This document shows, in pieces, positions 27,141-36,602 of a stretch of 64,000 nucleotides of DNA. Source of the stretch: Bacteroidota bacterium (GTDB lineage Bacteria > Bacteroidota > Bacteroidia > Palsa-948); contig JACQAL010000016.1 of NCBI GenBank assembly GCA_016195025.1, forward strand, positions 83,957 through 147,956. Reading direction: 5' to 3'. Numbering within the stretch: the stretch's first letter is position 1; the number at the start of each line of letters is the position of its first letter. Below the pieces are notes generated by a model, which saw nothing but the letters and a program-made list of their open reading frames with translations, made no database searches and was not told where the DNA came from. A program made the position numbers and the translations under genes.

Positions 27141-28172
27141 TTAAACTCCTTTTATCCTTTCAACAAGTTTTGAGAAACCCATAAAGCGAGAAGTCCCCCA
27201 CGAACTGCGTTTGACTTCAATTCCATAGGGAGCGGAAGGATTTTTTTTCAGCGCGAAAGAGAAAACAAAATTTTTCCGGTCAGCATTACAGGAAAATTCT
27301 CCGGAGAAAGCAAAACGCAAATCGTTGAAGCGAAGTTCATCATCGCAGCGCGTAAAGCAATAATAGCCGCGTGAAAAGCGGATGAGTTTTTGCACGGCTT
27401 CATTCGGAAGTAAATCTCCCGCAAGCGAATCGTTTCTCGGAATGAAAGAAAACTCTACGTCTTTTGTTTTGTCGAAGTGGGAATAAAATCCGAACCAATA
27501 TCCGTTTGTGTCTTTTGCGAAAACATCCCATAAAATATTATTCAGCGGAGTGGGAGAAGAATAAAGTTCGGTGAAGTTATGATTTTGTTTTCGCAATGAA
27601 TCAGAAAAAATTTTTTCTACATAAAGTTTATTGCTGATGGAAAACAAAAGATAAATTGTGCTGAGATATAATCCGAACTTCGCCCAGAATTTTCTTTTCA
27701 AAGAATCTTTTTTCAGAATGAGAATAGCAATAAATCCAATCAGCAGCGGAAGCGTGTAAAGCGGTTCCACTATGAAAAGAGAAGTGAACTGCGCGCGGTA
27801 ATGGCTGAACGGCTCGAAGATTCCTGTTCCGTAAAGCGTGCAGGAATCAAGAAGAGGATGGGCGATGAGTGCGATGAGAAAAAATAAAGTCCACTCGCGA
27901 AATTCAGGCCTTTCAGGTTTTGAAAACCTGCAAGATCTTGAAAAAATCCATCCGAGAATTGGCGCGAGAAGAATCGCAAATAAAAATGAATGTGTAATTC
28001 CCCTATGAATAAACAGCGCATCCTCCGGATTAAAAAGCGGAGTGAAGAAAACATCTATATCGGGAAGATTGTTGGCAAGTGCGCCCCAGAGCATTGCCTT
28101 CTTGCCAATTTTTTTTCCGAGCATTGCTTCGCCTATGCAGGCGCCAAGAACCGTATGTGAGAGCGTATCCAT
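27141..28172 (-). CDS. DUF457 inner-membrane metal-dependent hydrolase (YdjM/YbcI-like)
   Basis: 343 residues. N-terminal family hallmarks: MDTLSHTVLGACIGE, ANNLPDID, HRGITHSFLF and HPLLDSCTLYGTG, whose His/Asp residues form the presumed metal site. Five or so TM helices follow, then a soluble C-terminal part (about 190-343). Residues about 81-87 (SCRFSKP) are encoded by a palindrome, CAGGTTTTGAAAACCTG, at 27914-27930, an in-frame dispersed repeat. Substrate unknown. Confidence 0.85.
   Translation of the reverse strand: MDTLSHTVLGACIGEAMLGKKIGKKAMLWGALANNLPDIDVFFTPLFNPEDALFIHRGITHSFLFAILLAPILGWIFSRSCRFSKPERPEFREWTLFFLIALIAHPLLDSCTLYGTGIFEPFSHYRAQFTSLFIVEPLYTLPLLIGFIAILILKKDSLKRKFWAKFGLYLSTIYLLFSISNKLYVEKIFSDSLRKQNHNFTELYSSPTPLNNILWDVFAKDTNGYWFGFYSHFDKTKDVEFSFIPRNDSLAGDLLPNEAVQKLIRFSRGYYCFTRCDDELRFNDLRFAFSGEFSCNADRKNFVFSFALKKNPSAPYGIEVKRSSWGTSRFMGFSKLVERIKGV
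27914..27930. repeat. Palindrome in frame inside the DUF457 gene
   Basis: CAGGTTTTGAAAACCTG, a perfect palindrome apart from its central base, flanked by CCTTT and CAAG. Related to the convergent hairpin at 18889-18920. Confidence 0.55.
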
Positions 28173-28205
28173 CGGGCAAAGTTCGTAATTTCGCCAGTAG
28201 AATTT

Positions 28206-29267
28206 ATGGAAATGAAAAAATACTTTTGGGGAATTCTGATAACGCTCGTTGCCGGGTTAATAGTTTGGTATTTTAAAACCATTTTTATTTATATTATCAT
28301 AGCGGGAATTCTTTCTCTTATCGGGCAACCCATAGACAGATTCTATACGAAACATCTTCGTTTCGGAAAATTCAAACTCTCTCCTACGCTCAGCGCAGCG
28401 CTGGCATTTCTCACGTTGTTTCTTGTTTTTTTTCTGCTCGCTATATTTTTTATTCCGCTTATAGCGGAAGAAACAAAAATAATTTCTTCATTGGATAGAG
28501 ACACTATCCTTTTATCGCTTCAGAAACCGATTGACGGAATTGAGCGGGCGCTGAAAAGTTTTAACATAGATGCTGAAGGAATAAATCTACAGGCATATAT
28601 TCAGGAAAAATTAATTCCCCTTCTCAGCGTGACGAATCTTTCTTTGTTTGTAAACCAACTGATTGGAACACTTGGAGATTTTTTCATAGCTGTTTTTGCC
28701 ATTTCCTTTTTAACTTTTTTCTTTTTGCGCGATGAAGAATTAATTATTCCCACCTTGTTTTCACTTGTTCCTTCAAGTTATTCTGAAAAAGTAAAAAGGG
28801 TTTGGCATGATTCGGAAAGTTTATTGAAAAGATATTTCATCGGAGTTCTTCTCGAAGTTTTGCTCGTCATCACTTTTCTTTCCATCGGGCTATGGGCTTG
28901 CGGAATACGCCATGCAATGCTGATTGCACTCTTTGCGGGACTAATGAATGTGATTCCGTATGTTGGTCCGCTCATCGGCTGTGCGTTTGCATTGTTCATC
29001 GGACTTACGACAAATCCCGATATGAGTATGCTTTCTGTGATTGTAAAAATTCTGATTGTGTTTCCGGCCGTAAATCTTTCCGATGCTTTTTTTCTTCAGC
29101 CGTTAATTTATTCCAGTTCGGTGAAAGCGCATCCGGTGGAAATTTTCCTCGTAATTCTTGTAGGCGCTGCCATCGGGGGAATTGGCGGAATGATTCTGGC
29201 AGTTCCTTCCTATACAATCCTGCGTGTGTTTGCAAAAGAATTTTTAGCAAAGAAAAAAATTCAGTAA
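28206..29267 (+). CDS. AI-2E family transporter (PerM-like)
   Basis: 353 residues with about eight TM helices in the order usual for this family: two at the N terminus (6-35), LSAALAFLTLFLVFFLLAIFF, a periplasmic domain (about 100-150), then a C-terminal bundle with LFAGLMNVIPYVGPLIG and LVGAAIGGIGGMILAVP. Members export the autoinducer AI-2 or act as Na+/H+ antiporters; which one applies here cannot be told. Divergent from the DUF457 gene (33 bp apart). Met1 or Met3 may be the start. Confidence 0.87.
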   Translation: MEMKKYFWGILITLVAGLIVWYFKTIFIYIIIAGILSLIGQPIDRFYTKHLRFGKFKLSPTLSAALAFLTLFLVFFLLAIFFIPLIAEETKIISSLDRDTILLSLQKPIDGIERALKSFNIDAEGINLQAYIQEKLIPLLSVTNLSLFVNQLIGTLGDFFIAVFAISFLTFFFLRDEELIIPTLFSLVPSSYSEKVKRVWHDSESLLKRYFIGVLLEVLLVITFLSIGLWACGIRHAMLIALFAGLMNVIPYVGPLIGCAFALFIGLTTNPDMSMLSVIVKILIVFPAVNLSDAFFLQPLIYSSSVKAHPVEIFLVILVGAAIGGIGGMILAVPSYTILRVFAKEFLAKKKIQ

Positions 29268-29465
29268 CGCCACAAGTTCCTGCTCAAAAACAAAAAATTA
29301 ATTTTTCTTGAAGTATTTCATGAGTATTTGCCTTTTCGGCAACATAATTGCCATGCAACAACTATTTTATACCATTCATCGAAAAAATTTAACGAAGAAA
29401 TTATGGAAATCATTTTGAAATAAAATTTTTAAGCCGTATCTTTAAAGAAGAAAAAATTAAATTAT

Positions 29466-30437
29466 ATGAAAACGATATTGGTTCCAACCGATTTTTCCGA
29501 ATGTGCGCTGTATGCATTGAATTATGCATGCTACCTTGCTGAAAAAACAAATTCAAGAATTATTCTTCTTCACGTGTTGAATGTTTTTCAAATTGATTCG
29601 CCTGTACGTGAGGGGGAATTATGGATGAAACGACAACAGACGGCAGAAAGATTAACAGAAGAAGTTCCGCTAATGCTGGAGCTTTTAAGATCGGTGAGAA
29701 GAAAAATGAATGCCTTGATGAATTTACCGCAATGCAAAAAAATTTCCATGATGGATTCCATTGAAACAGGAAATATTGGCACGCGTGTAAATGCTTCGGC
29801 AAAAAAAAATAATGCCGATATGATTGTGATGGGTACGCATGGCACCAGCGGCTTGAATGAGATTTTTCTTGGCAGTAATGCCGAGCATGTGGTGCGCGAT
29901 GTAGAAATTCCGGTGCTCTCCGTAAAAGAAGGACATGTGAAGCCGGAAATAAAAACAATTGTGTTTGCCACGGACTTTTCAGAAGAAACAAATTTGATTT
30001 TCCCTTCTATAAAAAACTTTGCTGAAATTTTTAATGCGGAAGTTCACTTGGTGAAAATATCTTCTGCGCCCAATTCGGCAAAGCGAGGTGAAATGAAAAA
30101 AATGCTCAGTAAATTTGTATCCGGCAATGAAAAAAATATTTCAACTCATTTTTATTATCACCAGATAAAAGAAGCGGGCATACGATATTTTGCGGATGCA
30201 GTAAATGCCGATTTGATTACACTCGGCACGCACGGAAGGCATGGGCTTGCCCTGTTTTTCAGAGGAAGTGTTGCCGAAGATGTGGTAAATCATTCTCCTC
30301 TGCCGGTGCTTACAATAAATTTTCACAAGAAGCAACTGAAAAAAATGCAATCGGGCAAAAAAATTAATGCCGAGGAAACGCTGGAAGAAACTAAAATTTC
30401 AGAAACACTTTTTTCAGGACACATTCCTGCTTTATAA
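29466..30437 (+). CDS. Tandem universal stress protein
   Basis: 323 residues made of two UspA domains. Domain 1 (1-155) begins MKTILVPTDFSECAL and carries the ATP-binding loop GTHGTSGLNEIFLGS. Domain 2 (about 158-290) begins IVFATDFSEETN and carries GTHGRHGLALFFRGS. Both match G-x2-G-x9-G-S/T, so both probably bind ATP. Cytoplasmic stress survival role. A TATCTTTA -7-like box lies about 22 nt upstream. The short C-terminal tail (about 300-323) is unique. Confidence 0.88.
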   Translation: MKTILVPTDFSECALYALNYACYLAEKTNSRIILLHVLNVFQIDSPVREGELWMKRQQTAERLTEEVPLMLELLRSVRRKMNALMNLPQCKKISMMDSIETGNIGTRVNASAKKNNADMIVMGTHGTSGLNEIFLGSNAEHVVRDVEIPVLSVKEGHVKPEIKTIVFATDFSEETNLIFPSIKNFAEIFNAEVHLVKISSAPNSAKRGEMKKMLSKFVSGNEKNISTHFYYHQIKEAGIRYFADAVNADLITLGTHGRHGLALFFRGSVAEDVVNHSPLPVLTINFHKKQLKKMQSGKKINAEETLEETKISETLFSGHIPAL

Positions 30438-30445
30438 AGATGGAA

Positions 30446-31762
30446 TCAATACCTGTAATAATCCGGCTTGAACGGGCCTTCCTTTTTCACGCCAATATAT
30501 TTTGCCTGCACATCGCTGAGTGTGTCTAACTCCACACCGATTTTTTTCAGGTGAAGTCGGGCCACTTTTTCGTCAAGCGCTTTGGGCAAAGTATAAACTT
30601 TGTTTTCGTATTTGGAAGAATTTGTCCAGAGTTCTAATTGCGCCAGCGTTTGATTCGTGAACGAATTACTCATTACAAAACTCGGATGACCCATTGCGCA
30701 GCCGAGATTTACTAATCGGCCTTCAGCAAGAACAATAATATCTTTTCCGTCAATTGTATATTTATCCACCTGCGGTTTAATTTCAACTTTTGTCTTTCCG
30801 TAATTTTTATTCAGCCACGCCATGTCAATCTCATTATCAAAGTGACCGATGTTGCACACAACCGTATTGTGCTTCATGGATTTGAAATGTCTTTCTGAAA
30901 TGATATTATAATTTCCTGTTGCGGTTACAACAATGTCGGCTTCCTTCACAGCGTCATCCATTTTTTTCACTTCGTATCCTTCCATCGCGGCTTGCAGTGC
31001 GCAGATAGGATCAATCTCTGTAACAATCACGCGCACTTTTGTTTCCTTCAAAGATTCTGCAGAACCTTTTCCAACATCACCGAATCCTGCAACCACTGCT
31101 ACTTTTCCTGCGAGCATTAAATCAGTTGCTCTGCGAATAGCATCCACTAAAGATTCGCGGCAGCCGTACTTGTTATCGAACTTTGACTTAGTAACTGAAT
31201 CATTCACATTGATGGCGGGAATAGGAAGCGTTCCTTTTTCCATGCGCTCATACAAACGGTGAACGCCTGTTGTGGTTTCCTCAGATAATCCTTTCACTCC
31301 TTTGATGAGTTCAGGATATTTATCAAAAACCATATTTGTCAGATCGCCACCGTCATCCAGAATCATGTTGAGCGGTTTTCTCCCTTCTCCAAAAAATAAA
31401 GTTTGCTCAATGCACCAGTCGAATTCTTCCGCGTTCATTCCTTTCCATGCATACACAGAAATTCCTGCAGCGGCAATCGCAGCAGCAGCGTGATCTTGCG
31501 TAGAAAAAATATTGCAGGAACTCCAGGTAACTTCCGCACCCAATTCTTTCAGCGTTTCAATCAGCACCGCGGTTTGAATCGTCATGTGTAAACATCCCGC
31601 GATGCGCGCGCCTTTCAAGGGTTTTTGTTTTCCATACTCTTCGCGGAGCGCCATCAACCCGGGCATTTCAACTTCCGCCAATTGAATTTCTTTTCTTCCC
31701 CATGCTGCGAGGGAAATATCTTTCACTTTATGCTTGATGAATTTTTCCACGATAGTTTTCAT
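30446..31762 (-). CDS. ahcY: Adenosylhomocysteinase
   Basis: 438 residues. It reversibly hydrolyses S-adenosylhomocysteine to adenosine and homocysteine in the activated methyl cycle. Visible motifs: [15 protein letters not shown], the NAD-binding [27 protein letters not shown], and the C-terminal [12 protein letters not shown] that closes the active site. No SAH riboswitch is seen in the 70 bp upstream, which instead contains acgaat-type words. Confidence 0.95.
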   Translation of the reverse strand: MKTIVEKFIKHKVKDISLAAWGRKEIQLAEVEMPGLMALREEYGKQKPLKGARIAGCLHMTIQTAVLIETLKELGAEVTWSSCNIFSTQDHAAAAIAAAGISVYAWKGMNAEEFDWCIEQTLFFGEGRKPLNMILDDGGDLTNMVFDKYPELIKGVKGLSEETTTGVHRLYERMEKGTLPIPAINVNDSVTKSKFDNKYGCRESLVDAIRRATDLMLAGKVAVVAGFGDVGKGSAESLKETKVRVIVTEIDPICALQAAMEGYEVKKMDDAVKEADIVVTATGNYNIISERHFKSMKHNTVVCNIGHFDNEIDMAWLNKNYGKTKVEIKPQVDKYTIDGKDIIVLAEGRLVNLGCAMGHPSFVMSNSFTNQTLAQLELWTNSSKYENKVYTLPKALDEKVARLHLKKIGVELDTLSDVQAKYIGVKKEGPFKPDYYRY

Positions 31763-31832
31763 TGAGATTTGTTTTTAATATTTCCTGGTAACGAATTTAC
31801 GAATCTTGTTACAAATTTTACGAATCACTTTT

Positions 31833-32240
31833 TTAGAACGGAAGGTCATCATTCGCAGAAGGAGTCAGAATATCTTCGGAAGATTGCGATGAAGAATCTG
31901 CACTTCCTCCTTCAGATTTTTTTGCCGAGCCGAGGAATTCAAACTCGCGCACATTAATTTTTAAATTACCTACTGCTTTTCCTTCCTTATTAATGTAGGC
32001 ATCGGCATCGGGCGAACCTTCTACAAAAACTTTTGTTCCTTTAGTGATGTATTGTGCGATTGTTGTAACCTCTCTCCACATGGCGCAGCGTACGTAAGTA
32101 GTGCGCTCCTGTTTTTGTCCGTTGCGGTCTTTGAAGCGCTCGTTCACCGCCACATCAAAGTTGATGACGCTGCGTCCGCCTTCGAATGCGCGAACCTCTG
32201 CATCTTTAGTTACATTGCCGATGATTTGAATTTTTTTCAT
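31833..32240 (-). CDS. ssb: Single-stranded DNA-binding protein
   Basis: 135 residues from ATG 32240 (MKKIQIIGNVTKDAEVR); the in-frame ATG at 32291 would add a non-homologous tail. It has an OB fold (NFDVAVNERF, TTYVRCAMWRE, VFVEGSPDADAYIN) and an acidic C-terminal tip DDLPF, which binds partner proteins. Length is a little below E. coli SSB, mainly because the linker is short. Confidence 0.92.
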   Translation of the reverse strand: MKKIQIIGNVTKDAEVRAFEGGRSVINFDVAVNERFKDRNGQKQERTTYVRCAMWREVTTIAQYITKGTKVFVEGSPDADAYINKEGKAVGNLKINVREFEFLGSAKKSEGGSADSSSQSSEDILTPSANDDLPF

Positions 32241-32284
32241 GTTGTAAAATTTAGGAGGCGAAGATAATAAAATCAGAAAATCAT

Positions 32285-32695
32285 TTAACAATACTGCTCA
32301 AAAGCCATTTTCAAATTTTCTGCAATCATGTCAGCGCTTCTTCCTTCGATGTGATGGCGCTCGATGAAGTGAACGAGTTTTCCATCCTTAAAAAGTGCAA
32401 TAGATGGTGACGATGGCGGATAGGGCAAAAAATATTTTCGCGCCCGCGCGGTGGCTTCGGTATCAACGCCCGCGAAAACGGTGGTGAGTTTATCCGGTTT
32501 TTTATTTCCGTGAATGGCAAGTTTCACTCCGGGGCGCGCAGCACCTGCGGCACATCCGCATACGGAGTTTACCATGATTAATACAGTTCCTTTTGAACTA
32601 ACGGCTTTATCAACTGCGTCAGGAGTTGTTAAATCTTCAAAGCCAACGTTCGTGAGTTCGGCTTTCATTGGTTTTGTGATTGCTTCGGGATACAT
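32285..32695 (-). CDS. Bacilliredoxin (BrxA/BrxB, YphP/YqiW family)
   Basis: 136 residues. A thioredoxin-fold disulfide isomerase with the characteristic CGC site (VNSVCGCAAGAARPG, near 43-57); members reduce bacillithiol-mixed disulfides. The remaining fold is typical (TTVFAGVDTEATARARKYF, PSIALFKDGKLVHFIERHHIEG). It sits 45 bp upstream of ssb on the same strand. Whether this organism makes bacillithiol is not shown here. Confidence 0.9.
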   Translation of the reverse strand: MYPEAITKPMKAELTNVGFEDLTTPDAVDKAVSSKGTVLIMVNSVCGCAAGAARPGVKLAIHGNKKPDKLTTVFAGVDTEATARARKYFLPYPPSSPSIALFKDGKLVHFIERHHIEGRSADMIAENLKMAFEQYC

Positions 32696-32781
32696 ATTTT
32701 AATTTAAGTTACTGGTTAAAAGTTTAGTTAAAGTTAGAAAAAAATCTTGATAAGTACTCTTTTAATATTAAATTTACACCT

Positions 32782-34614
32782 ATGAAAATCTGTAGAAAGA
32801 TTTATTTTGTTATACATTTTTTATTTTTCTTTTCTTTAAGCGAGGCACAAACCACAATAATTCTTCAGGAAAATTTTACAAACTATCTTGGCACATCCGC
32901 CACCGTTCCCGCAGGATGGAATTTTTCCTACAACGGAAATTATACTTCCTCCACTTTTTCAGGAAACAGCGGACCAAACTCATACAAGTTCGGAGCGACC
33001 GCAGCAAGAATCATCACGCCAAAATTTTCAAATGCCGATTCGGTTTTGTTCTGGCTGAAAGGTTCGGCAACCGACACGCTGAGTTTTCTTACGGTGGAAG
33101 AAACTTCCGACAGCATTTCGTGGAGTAGCATTTCAAAAATAATTCCGATTCCAACCACCGGAACAACTTTTCGTTTGCCGGTAAAAAATTCTTCCATTGA
33201 ACTTCGTTTCACCTATACAAAATCGGCAGGCAATCTTGCGTTTGATGATTTTGCTTTGCTTCGTGACAGCACGCTTGCTTCCGGTGGATGGATAAAAGTT
33301 TATTTCAATCACCCGGTGAATACTTCTGTTTCCACAGGAGCAAATGCGATTTACTTAAATCAAACCATTGACGATACGCTTGTGCGATATATTGACAGCG
33401 CGAAATATTCTATTGATGTTGCCGTTTATAATTATTCCCAATCTCCAAGCATTGCAAATATTTCTGGTGCGATAAATAATGCGTATAGCCGCGGAGTAAA
33501 AATACGTTGGATATACGATGGCTCTTCGACCAACAGCGGGCTGGCTCAGTTGAATGCAAATATTAAAACTCTTGCAAGTCCCACTTCGGGAAATTACGGC
33601 ATCATGCATGATAAGTTTATGGTAGTTGATGTAAACTCCCCGAATCAGAAAGATGCAATTGTGTGGACGGCTTCGAGCAACTGGAACTACCAGCAGTTTT
33701 ACAACGATGTGAATAATTATGTCATCATTCAGGATAAAAATATTGCGAATGCTTACACAACCGAGTTCAATGAAATGTGGGGAGGAACCGCGCTTGCTCC
33801 CGATACAATACTTTCAAAGTTTGGTCCGTACAAAACAAATAATACGTTTCATGTTTTTTATGTTGGCGGAAAAAAAGTGGAAGTATATTTCCGTCCGACC
33901 GACAGTGCAGCTTCGCATCTTCTTTCTTCCATCAAAAGCGCAGACAATGATTTGTATTTTGGAATTTATGCTTTCAATTACAACACCACTGCCGATTCCA
34001 TTAAGAGCAGAATTCAAAAAGGAATTTACACAGCGGGAATCATGGATGCGTGGAGCCAAACTTACTCCCCATACACAACACTTCAGCCCATGATGGGAAG
34101 CAATCTGAAAATTTTTTCGAACACGCCCACGTTGTATCACAATAAATTTTTAATTGCAGACCCGTGCAATTCTCTTTCTGACCCGCTGGTTGTGACCGGA
34201 ACTTATAACTGGACAAATTCTGCGGAAACAAAAAATGACGAGAACATGTTAATTATTCACGATGATTCCATTGCGAATATGTTTTACCAATCGTTCTACC
34301 AGAACTTTTTAGATTTGGGCGGAACGCTTTCTGCTTGCACGCCAACGGGCATCAATGAAATTTCAGAAGATGAAATAAAAAATTTTCCTAATCCATCCGA
34401 AGGAAAGTTCCAAGTCTCAATCCTCAAGTCTCAAGTCTCAAGTTTGGAAATCTATAATGTAATGGGAGAAAAAATTTATTCTTTGTCCCCCTCCGGAGGG
34501 GGTGCAGGGGGAGGACTTACAATTGATTTGTCTTCTCAGCCAAACGGAATTTATTTCCTGCAAACAAATTCCGGTGGAAAACATTTCACAAGCAAAATAA
34601 TTATCCAGCATTAG
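32782..34614 (+). CDS. Secreted phospholipase D-family protein with T9SS sorting domain
   Basis: 610 residues. A signal peptide (FLFFFSLSEAQ) is followed by a ~150-residue beta-sandwich, then two PLD repeats. HKD motif 1 is HDKFMVVD with downstream WTASSNW; HKD motif 2 is HNKFLIAD with TGTYNWTNS. Both Asp/His/Lys sets are intact, so it is probably an active phosphodiesterase or nuclease outside the cell. The T9SS C-terminal domain (FPNPSEGKFQ...) is interrupted in frame by a GC-rich palindrome (34483-34516) and an 'aagtctc' microsatellite (34411-34442). It ends KIIIQH. Confidence 0.85.
   Translation: MKICRKIYFVIHFLFFFSLSEAQTTIILQENFTNYLGTSATVPAGWNFSYNGNYTSSTFSGNSGPNSYKFGATAARIITPKFSNADSVLFWLKGSATDTLSFLTVEETSDSISWSSISKIIPIPTTGTTFRLPVKNSSIELRFTYTKSAGNLAFDDFALLRDSTLASGGWIKVYFNHPVNTSVSTGANAIYLNQTIDDTLVRYIDSAKYSIDVAVYNYSQSPSIANISGAINNAYSRGVKIRWIYDGSSTNSGLAQLNANIKTLASPTSGNYGIMHDKFMVVDVNSPNQKDAIVWTASSNWNYQQFYNDVNNYVIIQDKNIANAYTTEFNEMWGGTALAPDTILSKFGPYKTNNTFHVFYVGGKKVEVYFRPTDSAASHLLSSIKSADNDLYFGIYAFNYNTTADSIKSRIQKGIYTAGIMDAWSQTYSPYTTLQPMMGSNLKIFSNTPTLYHNKFLIADPCNSLSDPLVVTGTYNWTNSAETKNDENMLIIHDDSIANMFYQSFYQNFLDLGGTLSACTPTGINEISEDEIKNFPNPSEGKFQVSILKSQVSSLEIYNVMGEKIYSLSPSGGGAGGGLTIDLSSQPNGIYFLQTNSGGKHFTSKIIIQH
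34411..34442 (+). repeat. AAGTCTC microsatellite inside a T9SS domain
   Basis: Imperfect 'tcaagtctcaa' words code VSILKSQVSSL in the sorting domain of the PLD protein. It is one of several low-complexity word repeats located inside genes in this window. Confidence 0.5.
34483..34516. repeat. GC-rich palindromic element in frame (PLD gene)
   Basis: CCCCCTCCGGAGGGGG followed by a second G-run (TGCAGGGGGAGG). It encodes SPSGGGAGGG within the T9SS domain, codons about 568-578. Same family as elements at 37857, 38231, 40008, 53021 and 61102. Confidence 0.7.
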
Positions 34615-34619
34615 GAAAT

Positions 34620-34627
34620 TATCTTTG
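34620..34627 (+). promoter_or_regulatory. -7 promoter box (TATCTTTG) for SpmAB
   Basis: TATCTTTG lies 5 nt before ATG 34633, fitting TAnnTTTG. If functional the mRNA would be leaderless. No clear -33 element. Confidence 0.45.
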
Positions 34628-34632
34628 CTAAA

Positions 34633-35865
34633 ATGATTCTTAATTATATTTGGGTTGCCTTTTTTCTGATTGCTTTCGTTGTCGGACTTATCAAACTTAT
34701 TTTCTTTGGCGATACCGAAGTATTCGGAAAAATTGTGGACGGAACTTTTTCTTCCGCAAGAACTGCTTTTGAAGTTTCACTCGGACTAACAGGCGCACTC
34801 ACATTGTGGATGGGACTGATGAAAATCGGAGAACAAGCAGGCGCGATAAATTTTCTTTCGCGAATTATCGGTCCGTTCTTCAGAAGATTGTTTCCTGAAA
34901 TTCCCAAAGACCATCCGGCATTCGGACAAATTATTTTAAATTTTTCTGCGAACATGCTCGGGCTGGGCAACGCTGCCACACCGCTCGGATTAAAAGCCAT
35001 GCAGAGCATGCAGGAACTGAATCCCGAAAAAGAAACGGCAAGCAATTCTCAAATTATGTTTTTGGTGTTGAACACTGCCGGCTTCACGCTGATTCCCGTA
35101 AGCATTATGGCGATACGCGCGCAGCAAAAAGCAGTTGACCCCACCGATGTTTTTGTTCCGATACTGATTTGTTCTTACTGCGCAACGCTGATTGGAATCA
35201 TTGCCGTTTCGCTCTGGCAAAAAATTTTAGATGGAGTAATGCTACTATGGCTTACCATTGTCACAGCCATCATGGCTGGTGTGGTTTATTTTTTTTACTC
35301 GCTTCCTCCGGCAGAAAAAACATTGTTCTCGGGCGTGAGCGGAAACATTATTTTGTTCTCCATTGTAGTGGCGTTCATTGGCGCGGGGGCGTACAAAAAA
35401 ATAAATGTGTTCAGCGCGTTCATTGAAGGCGCGAAGGATGGATTTTCCACCGTGATAAAAATTATTCCTTACCTAGTTGCCATGCTCGTGGGCATTTCGG
35501 TTTTCCGCGCCTGCGGTGCGATGGATTATCTCATCAGCGGAATCTCCCACGCCATTGCTTATTGCGGATTGAATACCGATTTCACTCCCTCGCTCCCCAT
35601 TGCATTTATGAAACCGCTGAGCGGTGGCGGCACACAGGGATTAACCGTTGACGCCATAAAAACTTACGGAGTGGATTCTTTTGTAGGAAAACTTTCTTCC
35701 ATCATGTACGCCTCGGCAGATACTACCTTTTACATTATTGCGCTTTACTTTGGCTCAGTGGGAATTAAAAAAACACGTTACGCAGTTGCGGGCGGTTTGA
35801 TTGCAGATTTTGCAGGAGTGATTGCTGCGATTTTAGTGGCGTATTTATTTTGGAAAGGAAAATAG
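34633..35865 (+). CDS. Spore maturation protein A/B fusion (nucleoside recognition, Gate domains)
   Basis: 410 residues. It fuses SpmA-like (about 1-200) and SpmB-like (about 215-410) halves, each with four or so TM helices and a Gate domain. Hallmarks: LTGALTLWMGLMKIGEQAG, NMLGLGNAATPLGLKAM, LNTAGFTLIPVSI in the first half; FIEGAKDGFSTVIKIIPYLVAMLVG, PLSGGGTQGL and ADTTFYIIALYFGSVGIKKTRYA in the second. Present in many non-spore-forming Bacteroidota. Function unproven; a small-molecule transport role is suspected. Confidence 0.9.
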   Translation: MILNYIWVAFFLIAFVVGLIKLIFFGDTEVFGKIVDGTFSSARTAFEVSLGLTGALTLWMGLMKIGEQAGAINFLSRIIGPFFRRLFPEIPKDHPAFGQIILNFSANMLGLGNAATPLGLKAMQSMQELNPEKETASNSQIMFLVLNTAGFTLIPVSIMAIRAQQKAVDPTDVFVPILICSYCATLIGIIAVSLWQKILDGVMLLWLTIVTAIMAGVVYFFYSLPPAEKTLFSGVSGNIILFSIVVAFIGAGAYKKINVFSAFIEGAKDGFSTVIKIIPYLVAMLVGISVFRACGAMDYLISGISHAIAYCGLNTDFTPSLPIAFMKPLSGGGTQGLTVDAIKTYGVDSFVGKLSSIMYASADTTFYIIALYFGSVGIKKTRYAVAGGLIADFAGVIAAILVAYLFWKGK

Positions 35866-35888
35866 TTCGTTTTAAAATCTTCAATTAC

Positions 35889-36188
35889 ATGAAGCAAGTA
35901 TATAAAATAACATACCCAACTGGAAAAATTTACATTGGGAAAGACAGTATTGGAAGTCACAGATATTTTGGAAGCCCGGATATGGATTTTATTAATAAAG
36001 ATTTTGAGAACCTTTCCAAAGAAATAAAACTTGATTACTCTATAAGAAAACAAATACTCTGGGAGTCTGAAACCGCAAGCGAGAAAGAATTATCTGAAAA
36101 AGAAGTTGAATTTATTAAACTAAATAATTCGAATGATCCCAAAATTGGCTACAATCAATGGCCAAAATTCAAAGGTTCGAATAAATAA
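35889..36188 (+). CDS. GIY-YIG nuclease-like domain protein
   Basis: 99 residues from ATG 35889 (MKQVYKITYPTGKIYIGKD), which aligns the GIY-YIG-type opening (YKI-TYPTGKIYIG) with the start; the ATG at 35850 overlaps the SpmAB stop. A tyrosine/Gly pattern and Arg (IGSHRYFG) follow, as does an ELSEKEVEFIKLNN helix with the expected Glu. Small stand-alone GIY-YIG proteins are often nicking endonucleases. Activity not tested by sequence alone. Confidence 0.65.
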   Translation: MKQVYKITYPTGKIYIGKDSIGSHRYFGSPDMDFINKDFENLSKEIKLDYSIRKQILWESETASEKELSEKEVEFIKLNNSNDPKIGYNQWPKFKGSNK

Positions 36189-36602
36189 TCCCCAGGAGGC
36201 GCGAAGTTGTATTTGATATTCGCGCGAAGTATAGAAGCGCTTTCCTGAAATTAAATTACCACCCCTGCCCCTCCTTGCCTCACCCCCAACCCCTCTCCTG
36301 AAGGAGAGGGGAGAGATTGTGTGAGGATTCTTTTACCCCGACATAAATGTCGGGGCTATTAATATGAAACCCCTGCGGGGTTTTTCTTTTCTCCGTAGGA
36401 GAAAAATGTTAGTAGCCCCGTGCTTCAGCGCGGGGTGAAATAAAAACCCACACGTCATTCGGCTGTTTGCGTGAGGGATTGCAGCGGAAATCTTTTTTGT
36501 TTCAAAAAAATTGTAGCGTAAAGCCCGACCGCGCGTTTCGCGCGGGCACGCCCAAGAAAATCCCCCGCCACTTCGTGTGCGCCCCCTTTGCAAGGGGGAA
36601 TT
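36189..36602. repeat. Gene-free region filled with hairpin-forming repeats
   Basis: No ORF is credible. Five palindromes follow one another: an AACCCCTCTCC/GGAGAGGGG element (about 36286-36314), CCCCGACA/TGTCGGGG (36336-36355), AAACCCC/GGGGTTT (36367-36382), TTTCTCC/GGAGAAA (about 36388-36406), and CCCCGTGC/GCGCGGGG (about 36417-36434). A CGCGCG-rich hairpin follows near 36530-36545 and CCCCCTTTGCAAGGGGG at 36582-36598, just downstream of the LysM gene's stop on the minus strand. Confidence 0.75.

Noticed and set aside
31763..31832. SAH or SAM riboswitch upstream of ahcY
   Set aside because: The gap is only 70 bp, made of acgaat-type words, without the conserved pairing of either riboswitch class.
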